64,000 nucleotides of DNA, from positions 310,001 to 374,000 of the forward strand of contig NZ_JUHH01000001.1 in the NCBI RefSeq assembly GCF_000799735.1, written 5' to 3'. The first letter of the stretch is position 1. Every line of letters starts with the position of its first letter. The notes below the pieces were generated by a model that was not told where the DNA came from, did no database searches, and saw nothing but the letters and a program-made list of their open reading frames with translations. The translations under genes were made by a program, and so were the position numbers. Source of the stretch: Methylotenera sp. G11 (lineage in GTDB: Bacteria; Pseudomonadota; Gammaproteobacteria; Burkholderiales; Methylophilaceae). Shown here piece by piece: positions 1-8,982 of the stretch.

Positions 1-41
1 GGTAAATCAATGACGCAATTAATATGCCAATCAACACTGGC

Positions 42-63
42 AATCATCTAAATTTAGATGATT
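42..63. promoter_or_regulatory. 22-bp perfect palindrome upstream of gltX
   Basis: Two 11-base arms (AATCATCTAAA and its exact complement) meet without a spacer, about 84 bases before the gltX start codon. The sequence is AT-rich with no T-tract after it, so a dimeric repressor or activator site is more likely than a terminator. The upstream gene is outside the window, so which gene it serves is unknown. Confidence 0.4.
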
Positions 64-146
64 TAACATGGCTTTAATCGCAAGCTGGCAGTTTCTACAT
101 GATAAAATGCGGGCTGATTAAATTTATGGTTAAGTTCTGCTCAATT

Positions 147-1538
147 ATGACTGTTCGTACACGTTTTGCTCCTAGCCCAACCGGCTTTCTCCACATTGGC
201 GGTGCCCGAACCGCATTGTTTTCATGGGCTTTTGCCAAAAAGCATGGCGGGAAATTTATCCTGCGTATCGAAGATACCGATGTTGCCCGCAGCACGCCTG
301 AGGCGGTGCAGGCGATACTGGATGGCATGAACTGGCTGGGGCTGGATTATGACGAAGGCCCTTTCTACCAGATGCAGCGCATGGATCGCTATAAGGAAGT
401 CATCCAGAAAATGCTGCAGGATGGCTCTGCTTACTATTGCTATTCTACAAAAGAAGAACTGGAAGCGTTGCGCGAAAGCCAGATGCAGCAGGGTTTAAAG
501 CCACGCTATGACGGACGCTGGCGCCCGGAGGCGGATAAGGTATTGCCTGCGCCGCCTGCTGATGTTCCGCCGGTAATTCGCTTTAAAAACCCTAAAGACG
601 GCTACGTGGTCTGGAACGACCTGGTGAAAGGCGAGATCAGCATTGGCAACCAGGAGCTGGATGACCTGATCATTGCGCGGGCAGACGGTACGCCTACCTA
701 TAACTTCTGTGTGGTTGTCGATGATTGGGAGATGGGGATTACGCAGGTCATCAGGGGTGACGACCATGTGAATAATACGCCGCGTCAGATCAATATGCTG
801 AAAGCCCTGGGCGCCACCATTCCGCAATACGCACATTTATCCATGATTCTGGGTGATGACGGGCAAAAGCTGTCCAAGCGCCATGGTGCTGTGAGCGTCA
901 TGCAATATCATGAAGACGGATACCTGCCTGAGGCTGTGCTTAACTACCTGGCGCGTCTGGGCTGGAGCCACGGCGATGAGGAAATATTCAGCATGCAGCA
1001 GTTCTGTGAATGGTTCGACCTGGATCACATCACGCCATCAGCCGCGCAATTCAATACCGAAAAACTGAAATGGCTGAATGCACATTACATTAAGCTGGCC
1101 GATAAAGGCTCTCTAGTGAATGATATTACTGCGCGCCTGGCTCAACTCAATGTTGCGGTGACTGCTGCGCCGGATTTATCTGCAGTGATTGATTTATATA
1201 AAGAGCGTGCAAGCACGCTGAACGAGTTGGCGGAGAGCATCGTTTATTTCTACCATAAACCGATCATTGATCAGGCGGCGGCTGAAAAACACCTGGTCGC
1301 GGATATCAAGCCCGCCCTGGAAAAATTATCAGCGCTGCTGCATGCAGTAGACTGGAATGCAGAGGCGATTCACCATGCCATCAATGATGTCGTGACCGAG
1401 TTTCAGCTGAAGTTTCCCAAGGTGGCAATGCCGTTGCGCGTCCTGCTGACGGGGATTGCGCAATCCCCGAGCATTGACCAGGTGATGGCTTTGCTGGGGC
1501 GGGAAGAGGTGCTGGCCAGGATCGGCGAATTTAAATAG
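147..1538 (+). CDS. gltX: Glutamate--tRNA ligase
   Basis: Charges tRNA-Glu with glutamate in the cytoplasm, class I aminoacyl-tRNA synthetase. The Rossmann catalytic domain starts at once with [18 protein letters not shown] at residues 16-19 is the HIGH-equivalent signature and KLSKR at residues 241-245 is the KMSKS loop. The C-terminal anticodon-binding helical domain follows. The 463-residue length fits discriminating bacterial GluRS. The frame is open back to position 99, but the family begins with M-x-V-R-T-R-F, so the ATG at 147 is chosen. A single-copy housekeeping gene; next gene is hfq after a 362-base gap. Identification is secure; only the start is a choice. Confidence 0.97.
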   Translation: MTVRTRFAPSPTGFLHIGGARTALFSWAFAKKHGGKFILRIEDTDVARSTPEAVQAILDGMNWLGLDYDEGPFYQMQRMDRYKEVIQKMLQDGSAYYCYSTKEELEALRESQMQQGLKPRYDGRWRPEADKVLPAPPADVPPVIRFKNPKDGYVVWNDLVKGEISIGNQELDDLIIARADGTPTYNFCVVVDDWEMGITQVIRGDDHVNNTPRQINMLKALGATIPQYAHLSMILGDDGQKLSKRHGAVSVMQYHEDGYLPEAVLNYLARLGWSHGDEEIFSMQQFCEWFDLDHITPSAAQFNTEKLKWLNAHYIKLADKGSLVNDITARLAQLNVAVTAAPDLSAVIDLYKERASTLNELAESIVYFYHKPIIDQAAAEKHLVADIKPALEKLSALLHAVDWNAEAIHHAINDVVTEFQLKFPKVAMPLRVLLTGIAQSPSIDQVMALLGREEVLARIGEFK

Positions 1539-1542
1539 AAAA

Positions 1543-1585
1543 TAACGGGCGAATATTTTTTGCTCGTTAGCCCTCTTGTTTTTTC
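1543..1585 (+). terminator. Possible gltX terminator
   Basis: An 8-bp stem (TAACGGGC with GCTCGTTA, one G-U pair) starts five bases after the gltX stop codon, with an 11-base T-rich loop. A T-run at about 1578-1585 follows at some distance, so the structure is not canonical; termination may be weak or Rho-assisted. Confidence 0.35.
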
Positions 1586-1900
1586 TCATAGAGGTCTTCA
1601 TATACAGGATGTACACTTCAGCGTACATATTTTACCTGGATGATTCTTTAATGGTTTGACTGACGGCTATTGGCTTACGTGCGTACCGGAATGACGATTG
1701 TGCTGCTGACCTTTCAGGGCTGGCCCATGCTTTTGTTTTGGTAAAAAAGTCTTGAATAGTTAATTTCAGTAAAAAGAGAACGATTTGAGTTGTTCTTACT
1801 CTGAACGAGAGTAGTATTGCAATGTGTGCGCAAAAATAGTAAATGTAGTCAGTACTTTAATTTAATCACTTTTATTTAACTCCAAACAATAGGAGACACC
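1586..1900. other. gltX-hfq intergenic region
   Basis: No convincing gene is seen in these 315 bases. It contains two small inverted repeats: ATGTAC/GTACAT arms at about 1608-1627 and TACTCT/AGAGTA arms at 1797-1813. The last 160 bases are AT-rich and probably hold the hfq promoter; hfq has a good Shine-Dalgarno sequence (AGGAG at about 1891). A small RNA cannot be excluded but nothing specific supports one. Confidence 0.4.
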
Positions 1901-2137
1901 ATGAATCAAAAAGGGCAAATGTTACAAGACCCATTCCTTAACGCTTTACGTAAAGAACATGTCGCCGTATCTATCTATCTCGTTAATGGTATCAAACTGC
2001 AAGGTCAGGTAGACTCATTCGATCAGTACGTCATACTGCTCAAAAATACTGTCACTCAAATGGTTTATAAACATGCCATTTCTACTATCGTACCTGCACG
2101 TGCAGTCAGTATCGGCTTGTCGGAAGGTGATGATTAA
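1901..2137 (+). CDS. hfq: RNA chaperone Hfq
   Basis: Hexameric Sm-like RNA chaperone that helps small RNAs pair with mRNAs. The Sm1 region ([12 protein letters not shown] through [10 protein letters not shown]) and the Sm2 motif [12 protein letters not shown] are both intact; the proximal-face Q, F and K/H residues that bind uridine-rich 3' ends are present. At 78 residues it lacks the long disordered C-terminal tail of the 102-residue E. coli protein, as usual in Betaproteobacteria. The start codon has a strong AGGAG ribosome site. It is followed after three bases by hflX, the standard hfq-hflX pair. Confidence 0.98.
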   Translation: MNQKGQMLQDPFLNALRKEHVAVSIYLVNGIKLQGQVDSFDQYVILLKNTVTQMVYKHAISTIVPARAVSIGLSEGDD

Positions 2138-2140
2138 GCA

Positions 2141-3277
2141 TTGAAAGATTTGTTTGAAAGGCCAAGTGGCGGCGAGTCCGCTATTCTGGTCAGTGTTGAT
2201 TTCGGAGAGAGCGACTATCAGGAAAGCCTCGAAGAGCTTCGTCAGTTAAGCCTGAGTGCAGGTTTGGCTGTGCAGGGCACTATTGAAGGCAAGCGCTCGA
2301 CGCCTGATGCCAAGCTATTTATCGGCAGCGGTAAAGCGGATGAGTTGCTGCAGGCGATGCGTGCAGCAGAATCCAATATTGCCGTGTTTAACCATGACCT
2401 GACACCTTCGCAGCAGCGCAACCTGGAGCGTTTGCTGCAGGCGCGCGTGGTGGATAGGACCGGTTTGATCCTCGATATCTTCAGTCAGCGTGCACAGACG
2501 CATGAAGGTAAGCTGCAGGTGGAGCTGGCGCAGCTTGAACATTTGTCTACGCGCCTGGTGCGTGGCTGGACCCACCTTGAACGTCAAAAAGGCGGTATCG
2601 GCGTGCGCGGCGGTCCTGGCGAGACACAGCTGGAGCTGGATCGGCGTATGCTGCGTGTGCGCGTAAAACAGCTGCGGGAGAAACTGCTCAAGCTCAAATC
2701 CCAGCGCGGAATGCAGCGCCGTGCCCGTAAACGTTCCAATGTGATGACGGTATCCCTGGTCGGTTATACCAATGCCGGGAAATCCACCATTTTCAATCGC
2801 CTGACCAAGGCAAATATCTACGCGGCGGATCAGTTGTTTGCAACGCTGGATACCACCACGCATAAAATCTATATCGAGGGCTGTGGGCAGGTGGTGCTTT
2901 CCGATACGGTAGGTTTCATCAAGCATCTGCCGCACGCGCTGGTCGAAGCCTTCGGCGCAACGCTGGAAGAGGCGGCACAGGCAGACTTGCTGCTGCATAT
3001 TGTCGATACGGCCAGCAGTAACCGAGATGAGCAGATTGCACAGGTCAATAAAGTGCTGCAGGAGATCGGCGCCGCTAAAGTGCCGCAGATTCTGGTGCAT
3101 AATCAAATTGACCGTGCAGGCCTGGAGCCTGCATTGGCGCGTGATGAATGTGGTAGAATTTCGACTTTGCATGTATCAGCCAAAACAGGAGAGGGAATGG
3201 ATCTGCTGAGGTTAGCAATGGCAGAACATTATCAGTATTTACAAAAGCAAAGCACCGAAGAAAGTGCGTACGCATAA
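2141..3277 (+). CDS. hflX: Ribosome-splitting GTPase HflX
   Basis: Translational GTPase that splits stalled 70S ribosomes, mainly under stress. An N-terminal nucleotide-binding-like domain and a coiled-coil linker (VRVKQLREKLLKLKSQR) lead into the G domain: P-loop GYTNAGKST at residues 208-216, G3 DTVGF, and G4 at residues 321-324 reading NQID instead of the usual NKxD. At 378 residues it is shorter than E. coli HflX (426) mainly at the ends. The start is a TTG at 2141, three bases after the hfq stop, so translation is probably coupled to hfq. The G4 change is the one odd point; the family assignment is firm. Confidence 0.96.
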   Translation: MKDLFERPSGGESAILVSVDFGESDYQESLEELRQLSLSAGLAVQGTIEGKRSTPDAKLFIGSGKADELLQAMRAAESNIAVFNHDLTPSQQRNLERLLQARVVDRTGLILDIFSQRAQTHEGKLQVELAQLEHLSTRLVRGWTHLERQKGGIGVRGGPGETQLELDRRMLRVRVKQLREKLLKLKSQRGMQRRARKRSNVMTVSLVGYTNAGKSTIFNRLTKANIYAADQLFATLDTTTHKIYIEGCGQVVLSDTVGFIKHLPHALVEAFGATLEEAAQADLLLHIVDTASSNRDEQIAQVNKVLQEIGAAKVPQILVHNQIDRAGLEPALARDECGRISTLHVSAKTGEGMDLLRLAMAEHYQYLQKQSTEESAYA

Positions 3278-3370
3278 CTTAAGTTGGTTAAATTAATTTA
3301 GTTAAATTAATGCTGTATCGGTAAGTAACTTAGTTTGATGATAATTAACAAATGTTTTTTGGAGTAGTGA

Positions 3371-4570
3371 ATGATTAAATTTCCTGGTTGGAGAGCACAA
3401 AATAATGAAGGTCCGCCAGACCTTGATGAGGTGATGCGTGACTTGAGCCGCAAAATTAACACCTTGTTTGGCAAGGGTGGCGGTCATCAATCAAATCCGC
3501 AATCCAGTCGGCCACAGCCTGCAAACGTCAATCTGCCATTGTTGCCTATATTCGGTTTGGTTGGCCTTATCTGGCTGGGCACCGGCTTTTACATTGTTGA
3601 CCAGGGTTCGCTTGGCGTAGTGCAGCGATTCGGCAAGGTTCAGGATGAAGTGACTTCACCTGGCCCACGCTGGCATCTGCCTTACCCGATAGAGAGTGTT
3701 CAGGTTGTGAATATGGAACAGGTGCGCAGACTCGAAGTCGGCTACAGGAGCAATGCGGAAGGTAGCGGCGGCAAAACAAGGCTGCCAAAAGAATCTTTAA
3801 TGCTGACTGAAGACGAAAATATCATCGATCTGCAGTTCGCGGTGCAATATAATCTCAATAATGCAAAAGATTACCTGTTCAGCAACCGTGCCACGGACGA
3901 TGCCGTGATGTCGGCAGCTGAAACGGCTATTCGTGAAGTGGTGGGCAAGAACAAGCTGGATGACCTGTTGCAAAAAGGCCTGGCTGACACTTCAGAACGC
4001 ATGCAGGTGATACTTGACAGTTATAAAACCGGCGTGAAGATCATCAGCGTATCTTTGCAAAGCGCACAGCCGCCTGAGCAGGTGCAGGAAGCATTTGAAG
4101 ACGTTAACCGGGCAAACCAGGATAACCAGCGCCAGATCAATGAAGGCCAGGCTTATGCCAATGACGTGATACCAAAAGCCCGCGGTACGGCGTCACGCCT
4201 GCTGGCCGAGGCTGCCGGTTATAAATTGAAAATTGAAAGTGAAGCGCGTGGTAACGCGAGCCGTTTCGACCAGATTCTCGCTCAATATAACAAAGCGCCT
4301 GAAGTCACGCGCCAGCGTCTCTACCTGGATGCGCAGGAGCAGATCATGTCTAGCGTAAGTAAAGTGATCGTTGACCAGAAGTCCGGTAACAGCTTGCTGT
4401 ACTTGCCATTGGATAAACTGATCAGCGCTTCTGGCAATGATGGTGCGCAGCAGTCGCAGTCCCTTCAGTCTCTCAATCCGCAGCCTGATGCCGTACCAGC
4501 GGCGAGCCAGCCTGCAGCCGGGGAGCGATCACGTGATGCATTGCGTAGCCGTGACAGAGAAAGCAGGTAA
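3371..4570 (+). CDS. hflK: Membrane protease modulator HflK
   Basis: Forms the HflK-HflC cage around the FtsH protease in the inner membrane and modulates its activity on membrane proteins. A glycine/proline-rich cytoplasmic N-terminus (residues 1-56, Gly-Gly rich) is followed by one membrane segment (about 57-78, LLPIFGLVGLIWLGTGFYIV), an SPFH/band-7 domain starting near GSLGVVQRFGKV, and a long alanine/glutamate-rich helix. The C-terminal tail is Gln/Ser/Pro rich and disordered. Length (399) is typical. A GGAG ribosome site precedes the ATG at 3371. hflC follows after eight bases; the two form one operon. Confidence 0.97.
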   Translation: MIKFPGWRAQNNEGPPDLDEVMRDLSRKINTLFGKGGGHQSNPQSSRPQPANVNLPLLPIFGLVGLIWLGTGFYIVDQGSLGVVQRFGKVQDEVTSPGPRWHLPYPIESVQVVNMEQVRRLEVGYRSNAEGSGGKTRLPKESLMLTEDENIIDLQFAVQYNLNNAKDYLFSNRATDDAVMSAAETAIREVVGKNKLDDLLQKGLADTSERMQVILDSYKTGVKIISVSLQSAQPPEQVQEAFEDVNRANQDNQRQINEGQAYANDVIPKARGTASRLLAEAAGYKLKIESEARGNASRFDQILAQYNKAPEVTRQRLYLDAQEQIMSSVSKVIVDQKSGNSLLYLPLDKLISASGNDGAQQSQSLQSLNPQPDAVPAASQPAAGERSRDALRSRDRESR

Positions 4571-4578
4571 GGAATAAT

Positions 4579-5448
4579 ATGAAAAATTCAAAAAATATTC
4601 TTATTGTCGTGGTGATGGTTCTGGTGTTGCTGTCATTGTCAGCATTTACGGTGAACCAGACACAATACGTTCTGGTGCAGCGCCTGGGTGAGATCGTCGC
4701 TGTCAAGAAAGAACCGGGGCTTTATTTTAAAGTGCCGTTTGTAGATAACCTTAAATATTTTGATAACCGCATCCTGACGCTTGATTGGGAGCAGCCGGCG
4801 AAGTTCATCACCAGTGAAAACAAATACATGATGGTGGATTCTTTTGTCAAATGGCGTATTGTCGACCCGAAAAAGTATTATGTTTCGATTAAAGAGGGTG
4901 GGGAAATCGCTGCGGAAGACCGATTGTCAAAAGTAGTGAATGCGGGCTTGAGAAGTGAGTTCGGCATTCGTACCGTACATGATGTGATTGCCGGCGAGCG
5001 TGGCGTGATCATGGATAACCTGCGCAAAAAGGCTGATCTGGAAGCGCGCCAGATGGGTATCGAGGTGGTCGATGTCCGCTTGAAACGTGTGGATTACTCA
5101 GAAGAAATCAGCAAGTCGGTATTTGACCGCATGATCGCCGAGCGTAAGCGTCTTGCTAACCAATTGCGCTCTGAAGGTGCGGCTGCGTCTGAAAAGATTC
5201 GTGCAGATGCCGATAAGCAGCGTGAGGTGATCATTGCTGAAGCCTATCGTGAAGCTCAGAAGACAAAAGGTGAGGGTGATGCAAAAGCCTCAGAGATTTA
5301 CAATCAGTCCTATAGCCACAACCCTGAGTTCTATGCGTTTTACCGCAGCCAGGAAGCTTACAAGAACAGCTTCAAGAGCAAGAGTGACGTGATGGTGCTG
5401 GATCCGAACTCTGATTTCTTTAAATATATGCGAAGCCCTAAAAAGTAG
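4579..5448 (+). CDS. hflC: Membrane protease modulator HflC
   Basis: Partner of HflK in the SPFH cage around FtsH. A short N-terminus is followed by one membrane segment (residues about 5-25, NILIVVVMVLVLLSLSAFTV), the SPFH domain (QTQYVLVQRLGEIV onward) and a helical region rich in Ala, Glu and Lys. Ends in the conserved DPNSDFFKYMRSP segment. A GGA ribosome site lies seven bases before the ATG, in the end of the hflK-hflC spacer. Length (289) is normal for the family. Confidence 0.97.
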   Translation: MKNSKNILIVVVMVLVLLSLSAFTVNQTQYVLVQRLGEIVAVKKEPGLYFKVPFVDNLKYFDNRILTLDWEQPAKFITSENKYMMVDSFVKWRIVDPKKYYVSIKEGGEIAAEDRLSKVVNAGLRSEFGIRTVHDVIAGERGVIMDNLRKKADLEARQMGIEVVDVRLKRVDYSEEISKSVFDRMIAERKRLANQLRSEGAAASEKIRADADKQREVIIAEAYREAQKTKGEGDAKASEIYNQSYSHNPEFYAFYRSQEAYKNSFKSKSDVMVLDPNSDFFKYMRSPKK

Positions 5449-5463
5449 TCATCGGCTATCCGC

Positions 5464-5649
5464 ATGAAGAATGTATTGTTAACCGCGCTGGGATTGATGC
5501 TGGTGATCGAAGGCATCTTGCCGTTGCTGTTGCCGCAGGCATGGCGTGATACATTCAAACGCATGGTGGAGCTTAAAGACGGCCAGTTGCGTTTTGTTGG
5601 CCTTGCATCGATAGTCGGTGGTTTGATATTAATTTTATTAAGTAAGTAA
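5464..5649 (+). CDS. DUF2065 small membrane protein
   Basis: A 61-residue protein with two predicted membrane helices (about residues 5-23, LLTALGLMLVIEGILPLLLP, and 43-59, FVGLASIVGGLILILLS) separated by a short basic/amphipathic linker (WRDTFKRMVELKDGQ). This is the pattern of the DUF2065 family, which in many proteobacteria sits exactly here, between hflC and hisZ or purA. Its role is unknown; the constant neighbourhood suggests a link with the HflKC-FtsH complex, but that is inference. It is 15 bases after hflC and probably co-transcribed. Confidence 0.85.
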   Translation: MKNVLLTALGLMLVIEGILPLLLPQAWRDTFKRMVELKDGQLRFVGLASIVGGLILILLSK

Positions 5650-5729
5650 TAGTTCCGGGCAATCGCTCCAGGCATCGATGGTGATCGTGTTGATGCTGAA
5701 GCGGTTACTTGTAAAAAGTGATGATGATA

Positions 5730-6893
5730 ATGCGTAATTGGTTACTGCCAGAATACATAGAAGACGTTTTGCCCGCAGAGGCGGCACGTATTGAAACACT
5801 GCGCCGCAGGTTATTGGACCTGTTTAAGGTGCATGGCTATCAATATGTGATCCCGCCTATGCTGGAATATATGGAATCGCTGATTACCGGTGTCGGGCAT
5901 GATCTTGACCTTGCAACCTTTAAAGTCGTGGATCAGCTGACCGGGCGCTCCATGGGCGTGCGCGCCGACATGACACCGCAGGCTGCCCGTATAGATGCGC
6001 ATCTGCTGAATCATCAGGGCATTACGCGCTTGTGCTATGCGGGCAGCGTTTTACGCACCAAGCCGGATGGGCTGGCACAGACGCGTGAGCCGCTGCAATT
6101 AGGCGCAGAACTGTACGGGCATGCGGAAATCGCCAGCGATATAGAGATTCAGCGCCTGCTGATCAAGGCATTGCACGCCATCGGTATTGAGCAGGTGCAC
6201 CTTGATTTCAGCCATGTCAATGTGTTCGGCAGCCTGATCGAGTCCAGCCAGGTGAACCCTCAACTAGAGCAGGACTTGTATGCTGCGTTAAAAGGCAAGG
6301 ACCAGTCTGCTGTTGCTGCGCTGACCAAAGCGCTGGATAAGACAACGCGTGAAGCCTTGCTCAACCTGACCGAGTTGAATGGCGATAAAAGCATCCTGGC
6401 GCAAGCGGCCAGATTGCTGCCGCCAACGCCTGCCATCACGCAGGCCTTAAGCAGCCTTGAACAGGTGGCGCATGGTCTGCAGGATCTTGGCGTGAGCGTG
6501 AGTTTTGATTTGAGCGAGCTGCGTGGTTATCACTACCACAGCGGCATCGTGTTTGCAGCCTATGCACAAGGCTACAAAGGCCCCTTGGCGCTTGGTGGCC
6601 GTTATGACGAGGTCGGGCAGGCTTTTGGCCGCGCGCGCCCGGCGACCGGATTCAGCCTTGACCTGCGGGGGGTGGTGACAGCGTTGCCGCCGGCACAGCC
6701 GGAAATGGCGATTTTCGCGCCAGCGGCAAATGACAGTACGCTGACTGCCAAAATCGATGCACTTAGGGCTGAAGGCCATGTGGTCGTTCAGGAGCTTCCG
6801 GGTGTTAAGCCTGATTTTGCAGAATTGAACTGCCATAAAAAACTTGAGCATTACAATTCCGGCTGGCATGTCGTGGATATTGCGAAACCTTAA
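5730..6893 (+). CDS. hisZ: ATP phosphoribosyltransferase regulatory subunit HisZ
   Basis: Paralogue of the histidyl-tRNA synthetase catalytic core that no longer charges tRNA; it binds the short form of HisG and gives it activity and histidine feedback control in step one of histidine synthesis. Class II synthetase-like features remain (motif 2-like SVLRTKPDGLAQTREPLQLG, and the LGGRYDEVGQAFGRARPATGF segment), while the anticodon-binding domain of HisRS is missing, as expected at about 387 residues. In-frame starts exist at 5718 (GTG), 5721, 5724 and 5730; the family usually starts M-R/S-N-W-LLPEYIEDVLP, so 5730 is chosen, although no clear ribosome site decides it. Lies between DUF2065 and purA. 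Confidence 0.93.
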   Translation: MRNWLLPEYIEDVLPAEAARIETLRRRLLDLFKVHGYQYVIPPMLEYMESLITGVGHDLDLATFKVVDQLTGRSMGVRADMTPQAARIDAHLLNHQGITRLCYAGSVLRTKPDGLAQTREPLQLGAELYGHAEIASDIEIQRLLIKALHAIGIEQVHLDFSHVNVFGSLIESSQVNPQLEQDLYAALKGKDQSAVAALTKALDKTTREALLNLTELNGDKSILAQAARLLPPTPAITQALSSLEQVAHGLQDLGVSVSFDLSELRGYHYHSGIVFAAYAQGYKGPLALGGRYDEVGQAFGRARPATGFSLDLRGVVTALPPAQPEMAIFAPAANDSTLTAKIDALRAEGHVVVQELPGVKPDFAELNCHKKLEHYNSGWHVVDIAKP

Positions 6894-6982
6894 AAGATAA
6901 TCAGCAAAGATAATCAGTAGTGCCGTTAGTTGCGGCATTGTTAACCATTTGAATATTAACATTAAATTAAAAAGTCGACGTT

Positions 6983-8317
6983 ATGGCAAATAAAGCAGCA
7001 AAAAATGTAGTCGTCATCGGTACCCAGTGGGGCGATGAAGGTAAAGGTAAAATCGTGGATTGGCTGACAGACCACGCGCAAGGTGTGGTGCGTTTTCAGG
7101 GTGGCCATAACGCGGGCCATACTTTAGTGGTGGGCCAGGGCGACGCACAGCGTGTTTACAAACTTAACCTCGTGCCATCAGGTATTGTCCGTGCCGGCGT
7201 TAACTGCTATATCGGCAATGGTGTCGTATTGGATGCAGGGCATTTGCTGAGCGAGATTGCAGCCCTGGAGAAAGATGGCCTGGAAGTGAAGAATCGCCTG
7301 AAGGTCAGCCCCGGCTGCCCACTCATCCTGAGCCATCATGTTGCTGTGGATGTGGCGCGTGAAGCCAAACGCAGTGCCGATAAAAAGATCGGCACCACCG
7401 GCAAGGGCATTGGCCCGACCTATGAAGACAAAGTTGCACGCCGTGCATTACGTGCCTATGACTTGTTTTACCCGGAGCGTTTTGCCGAAAAACTGCGTGA
7501 AGTGATGGATTATCACAACTTTGTGCTGACCAATTACCTGGGTGCCAAAGCCGTGGATTTCAATCAGCAATATGATGCCAGCATGCAGCATGCCATTGCC
7601 TTGAAGCCGATGATTGCAGATGTGTCCGCGGAGATCTATGCAGCCAATGCCAGAGGAGAGAACCTGCTGTTTGAGGGCGCACAGGGAACGTTGCTCGATA
7701 TTGACCATGGTACATACCCTTATGTGACATCTAGCAACTGTATCGCGGGTCAAGCATCAGCAGGAACCGGTGTCGGTGCCAATATGCTGCATTATGTACT
7801 GGGCATTACCAAAGCCTACACGACACGCGTCGGCGGCGGACCTTTCCCGAGCGAGCTTGATATCGAGACTGCAGGTACGCCCGGTTACCAGATGTCTAAC
7901 AAAGGCCAGGAAATCGGCACGGTGACCAAGCGTAAGCGCCGCTGTGGCTGGTTTGATGCGGCAGCGCTGCGCCGTTCAGCCATGATCAACGGCCTGACGG
8001 GTTTGTGTATCACCAAACTGGATGTACTGGATGGTATTGAGTCACTCAATATCTGCACAGGTTACGAGCTTGACGGCAGGAAAATCGATTTATTACCGGT
8101 AGGGGCTGATGACGTCGCCGGCTGCAAGCCAATCTATGAAACTTTGCCGGGCTGGACTGAGAGCACGTTCGGCGTTAAGACCTGGGATGGCCTGCCGAAA
8201 AATGCACAGAACTACCTCAAGCGTCTGGAAGCCGTATGCGGCGTGCCGATCGCGATTGTTTCTACGGGTCCGGAGCGCGACGAAACGATAGTTATTGAGC
8301 ATCCTTTTGCAGCATAG
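6983..8317 (+). CDS. purA: Adenylosuccinate synthetase
   Basis: Makes adenylosuccinate from IMP, aspartate and GTP, the first committed step to AMP. The N-terminal P-loop-like [16 protein letters not shown], the GGHNAGHT motif, the [17 protein letters not shown]/aspartate region and the C-terminal TKLDVLDG guanine-binding motif are all present. 444 residues, slightly longer than the usual 430, through a short Lys/Ala N-terminal extension and a few insertions. The hisZ-purA order is common in Betaproteobacteria. Confidence 0.98.
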   Translation: MANKAAKNVVVIGTQWGDEGKGKIVDWLTDHAQGVVRFQGGHNAGHTLVVGQGDAQRVYKLNLVPSGIVRAGVNCYIGNGVVLDAGHLLSEIAALEKDGLEVKNRLKVSPGCPLILSHHVAVDVAREAKRSADKKIGTTGKGIGPTYEDKVARRALRAYDLFYPERFAEKLREVMDYHNFVLTNYLGAKAVDFNQQYDASMQHAIALKPMIADVSAEIYAANARGENLLFEGAQGTLLDIDHGTYPYVTSSNCIAGQASAGTGVGANMLHYVLGITKAYTTRVGGGPFPSELDIETAGTPGYQMSNKGQEIGTVTKRKRRCGWFDAAALRRSAMINGLTGLCITKLDVLDGIESLNICTGYELDGRKIDLLPVGADDVAGCKPIYETLPGWTESTFGVKTWDGLPKNAQNYLKRLEAVCGVPIAIVSTGPERDETIVIEHPFAA

Positions 8318-8327
8318 TGCATGTTAA

Positions 8328-8358
8328 GCGTTTGCATGGGCTCGACGCATGCAAACGC
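8328..8358 (+). terminator. 11-bp perfect hairpin after purA
   Basis: The arms GCGTTTGCATG and CATGCAAACGC pair perfectly around a 9-base loop, 11 bases after the purA stop codon. No T-run follows, so this is either an mRNA 3' stabilising structure, a Rho-linked end, or a site affecting read-through into the downstream C1-cofactor genes. Confidence 0.45.
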
Positions 8359-8436
8359 CAGAACTGACAAGTATTAAGACTAATCAGTAAGTTTATAGCC
8401 AGCGATGCTGGTGTCGGTATGAAAGTTGGTGAACGA

Positions 8437-8973
8437 ATGAATCAACGCCTGGCATGGGCCATTACTGGCTCTGGTCATTATCTGCGTGAGTCACTTGCAA
8501 TATTGCAGACATTGAAAAATGTTGACGTTTTTTTAAGCAAAGCCGCAGCGGAAATTATTCAGCAATACGGGTTTCAGGAACAGCTGATCAATACCGGCCA
8601 CCGTGTCTATCAGGATAAAACCGCGAGCAGCGTGCCGGTAGAGCTGTTTTATGAGGGCAAATACCATACGCTGGTGATTGCGCCCGCCACATCGAATACG
8701 ATTGCCAAGATGGCTTACGGATTTTCTGATAGCCTGGTCACCAATCTTTACGCGCAGGCCGGCAAGACCCGGGTGCCCAGTATCGTGTTCGCATGCGATA
8801 CCGCACCCGAGCTGGAGTCTGAAGCGCCGCGTGAGAACGTGGTGAAGGTATATCCGCGCGGTATTGACCTGGAAAATGTCAGCAAGCTCAGTAGGTTCGA
8901 AGTGACTACGGTCGTCGCAGATATGCAAAGCCTGTCCCAGGCTGTTCAGGACAGGTTGAAAACACTGGCATAG
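8437..8973 (+). CDS. Archaeal-type flavoprotein, AfpA/DmrX-like (dihydromethanopterin reductase, acceptor type)
   Basis: Member of the HFCD flavoprotein fold (FMN binding; LAWAITGSGHYLRES at the N-terminus and the VIAPATSNTIAKMAYGFSDSL segment that cradles the flavin). Such proteins occur in methanogens and Archaeoglobus and in methylotrophs that use tetrahydromethanopterin, where they are thought to reduce dihydromethanopterin in the last step of cofactor synthesis. The function here is inferred from family and from the next three genes. In-frame ATGs lie at 8419 and 8437; the latter begins MNQRLAW and is preferred, with a GGTGA close in front. First gene of a tightly packed cluster; 9 bases separate it from the next. 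Confidence 0.8.
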   Translation: MNQRLAWAITGSGHYLRESLAILQTLKNVDVFLSKAAAEIIQQYGFQEQLINTGHRVYQDKTASSVPVELFYEGKYHTLVIAPATSNTIAKMAYGFSDSLVTNLYAQAGKTRVPSIVFACDTAPELESEAPRENVVKVYPRGIDLENVSKLSRFEVTTVVADMQSLSQAVQDRLKTLA

Positions 8974-8982
8974 TGCCCGCTC

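Noticed and set aside
1663-1755. Small frame in the gltX-hfq gap
   Set aside because: No start codon with a ribosome site and no recognisable product; about 30 codons are expected by chance.
2315-3172. Antisense frame of 285 codons opposite hflX
   Set aside because: No recognisable domain, Gln/His/Arg-rich shadow of a securely identified GTPase gene.
5718-5729. Earlier hisZ starts at GTG 5718 and ATG 5721/5724
   Set aside because: They only add Met-Met-Ile before the conserved M-R-N-W start and have no better ribosome site, though they cannot be excluded.
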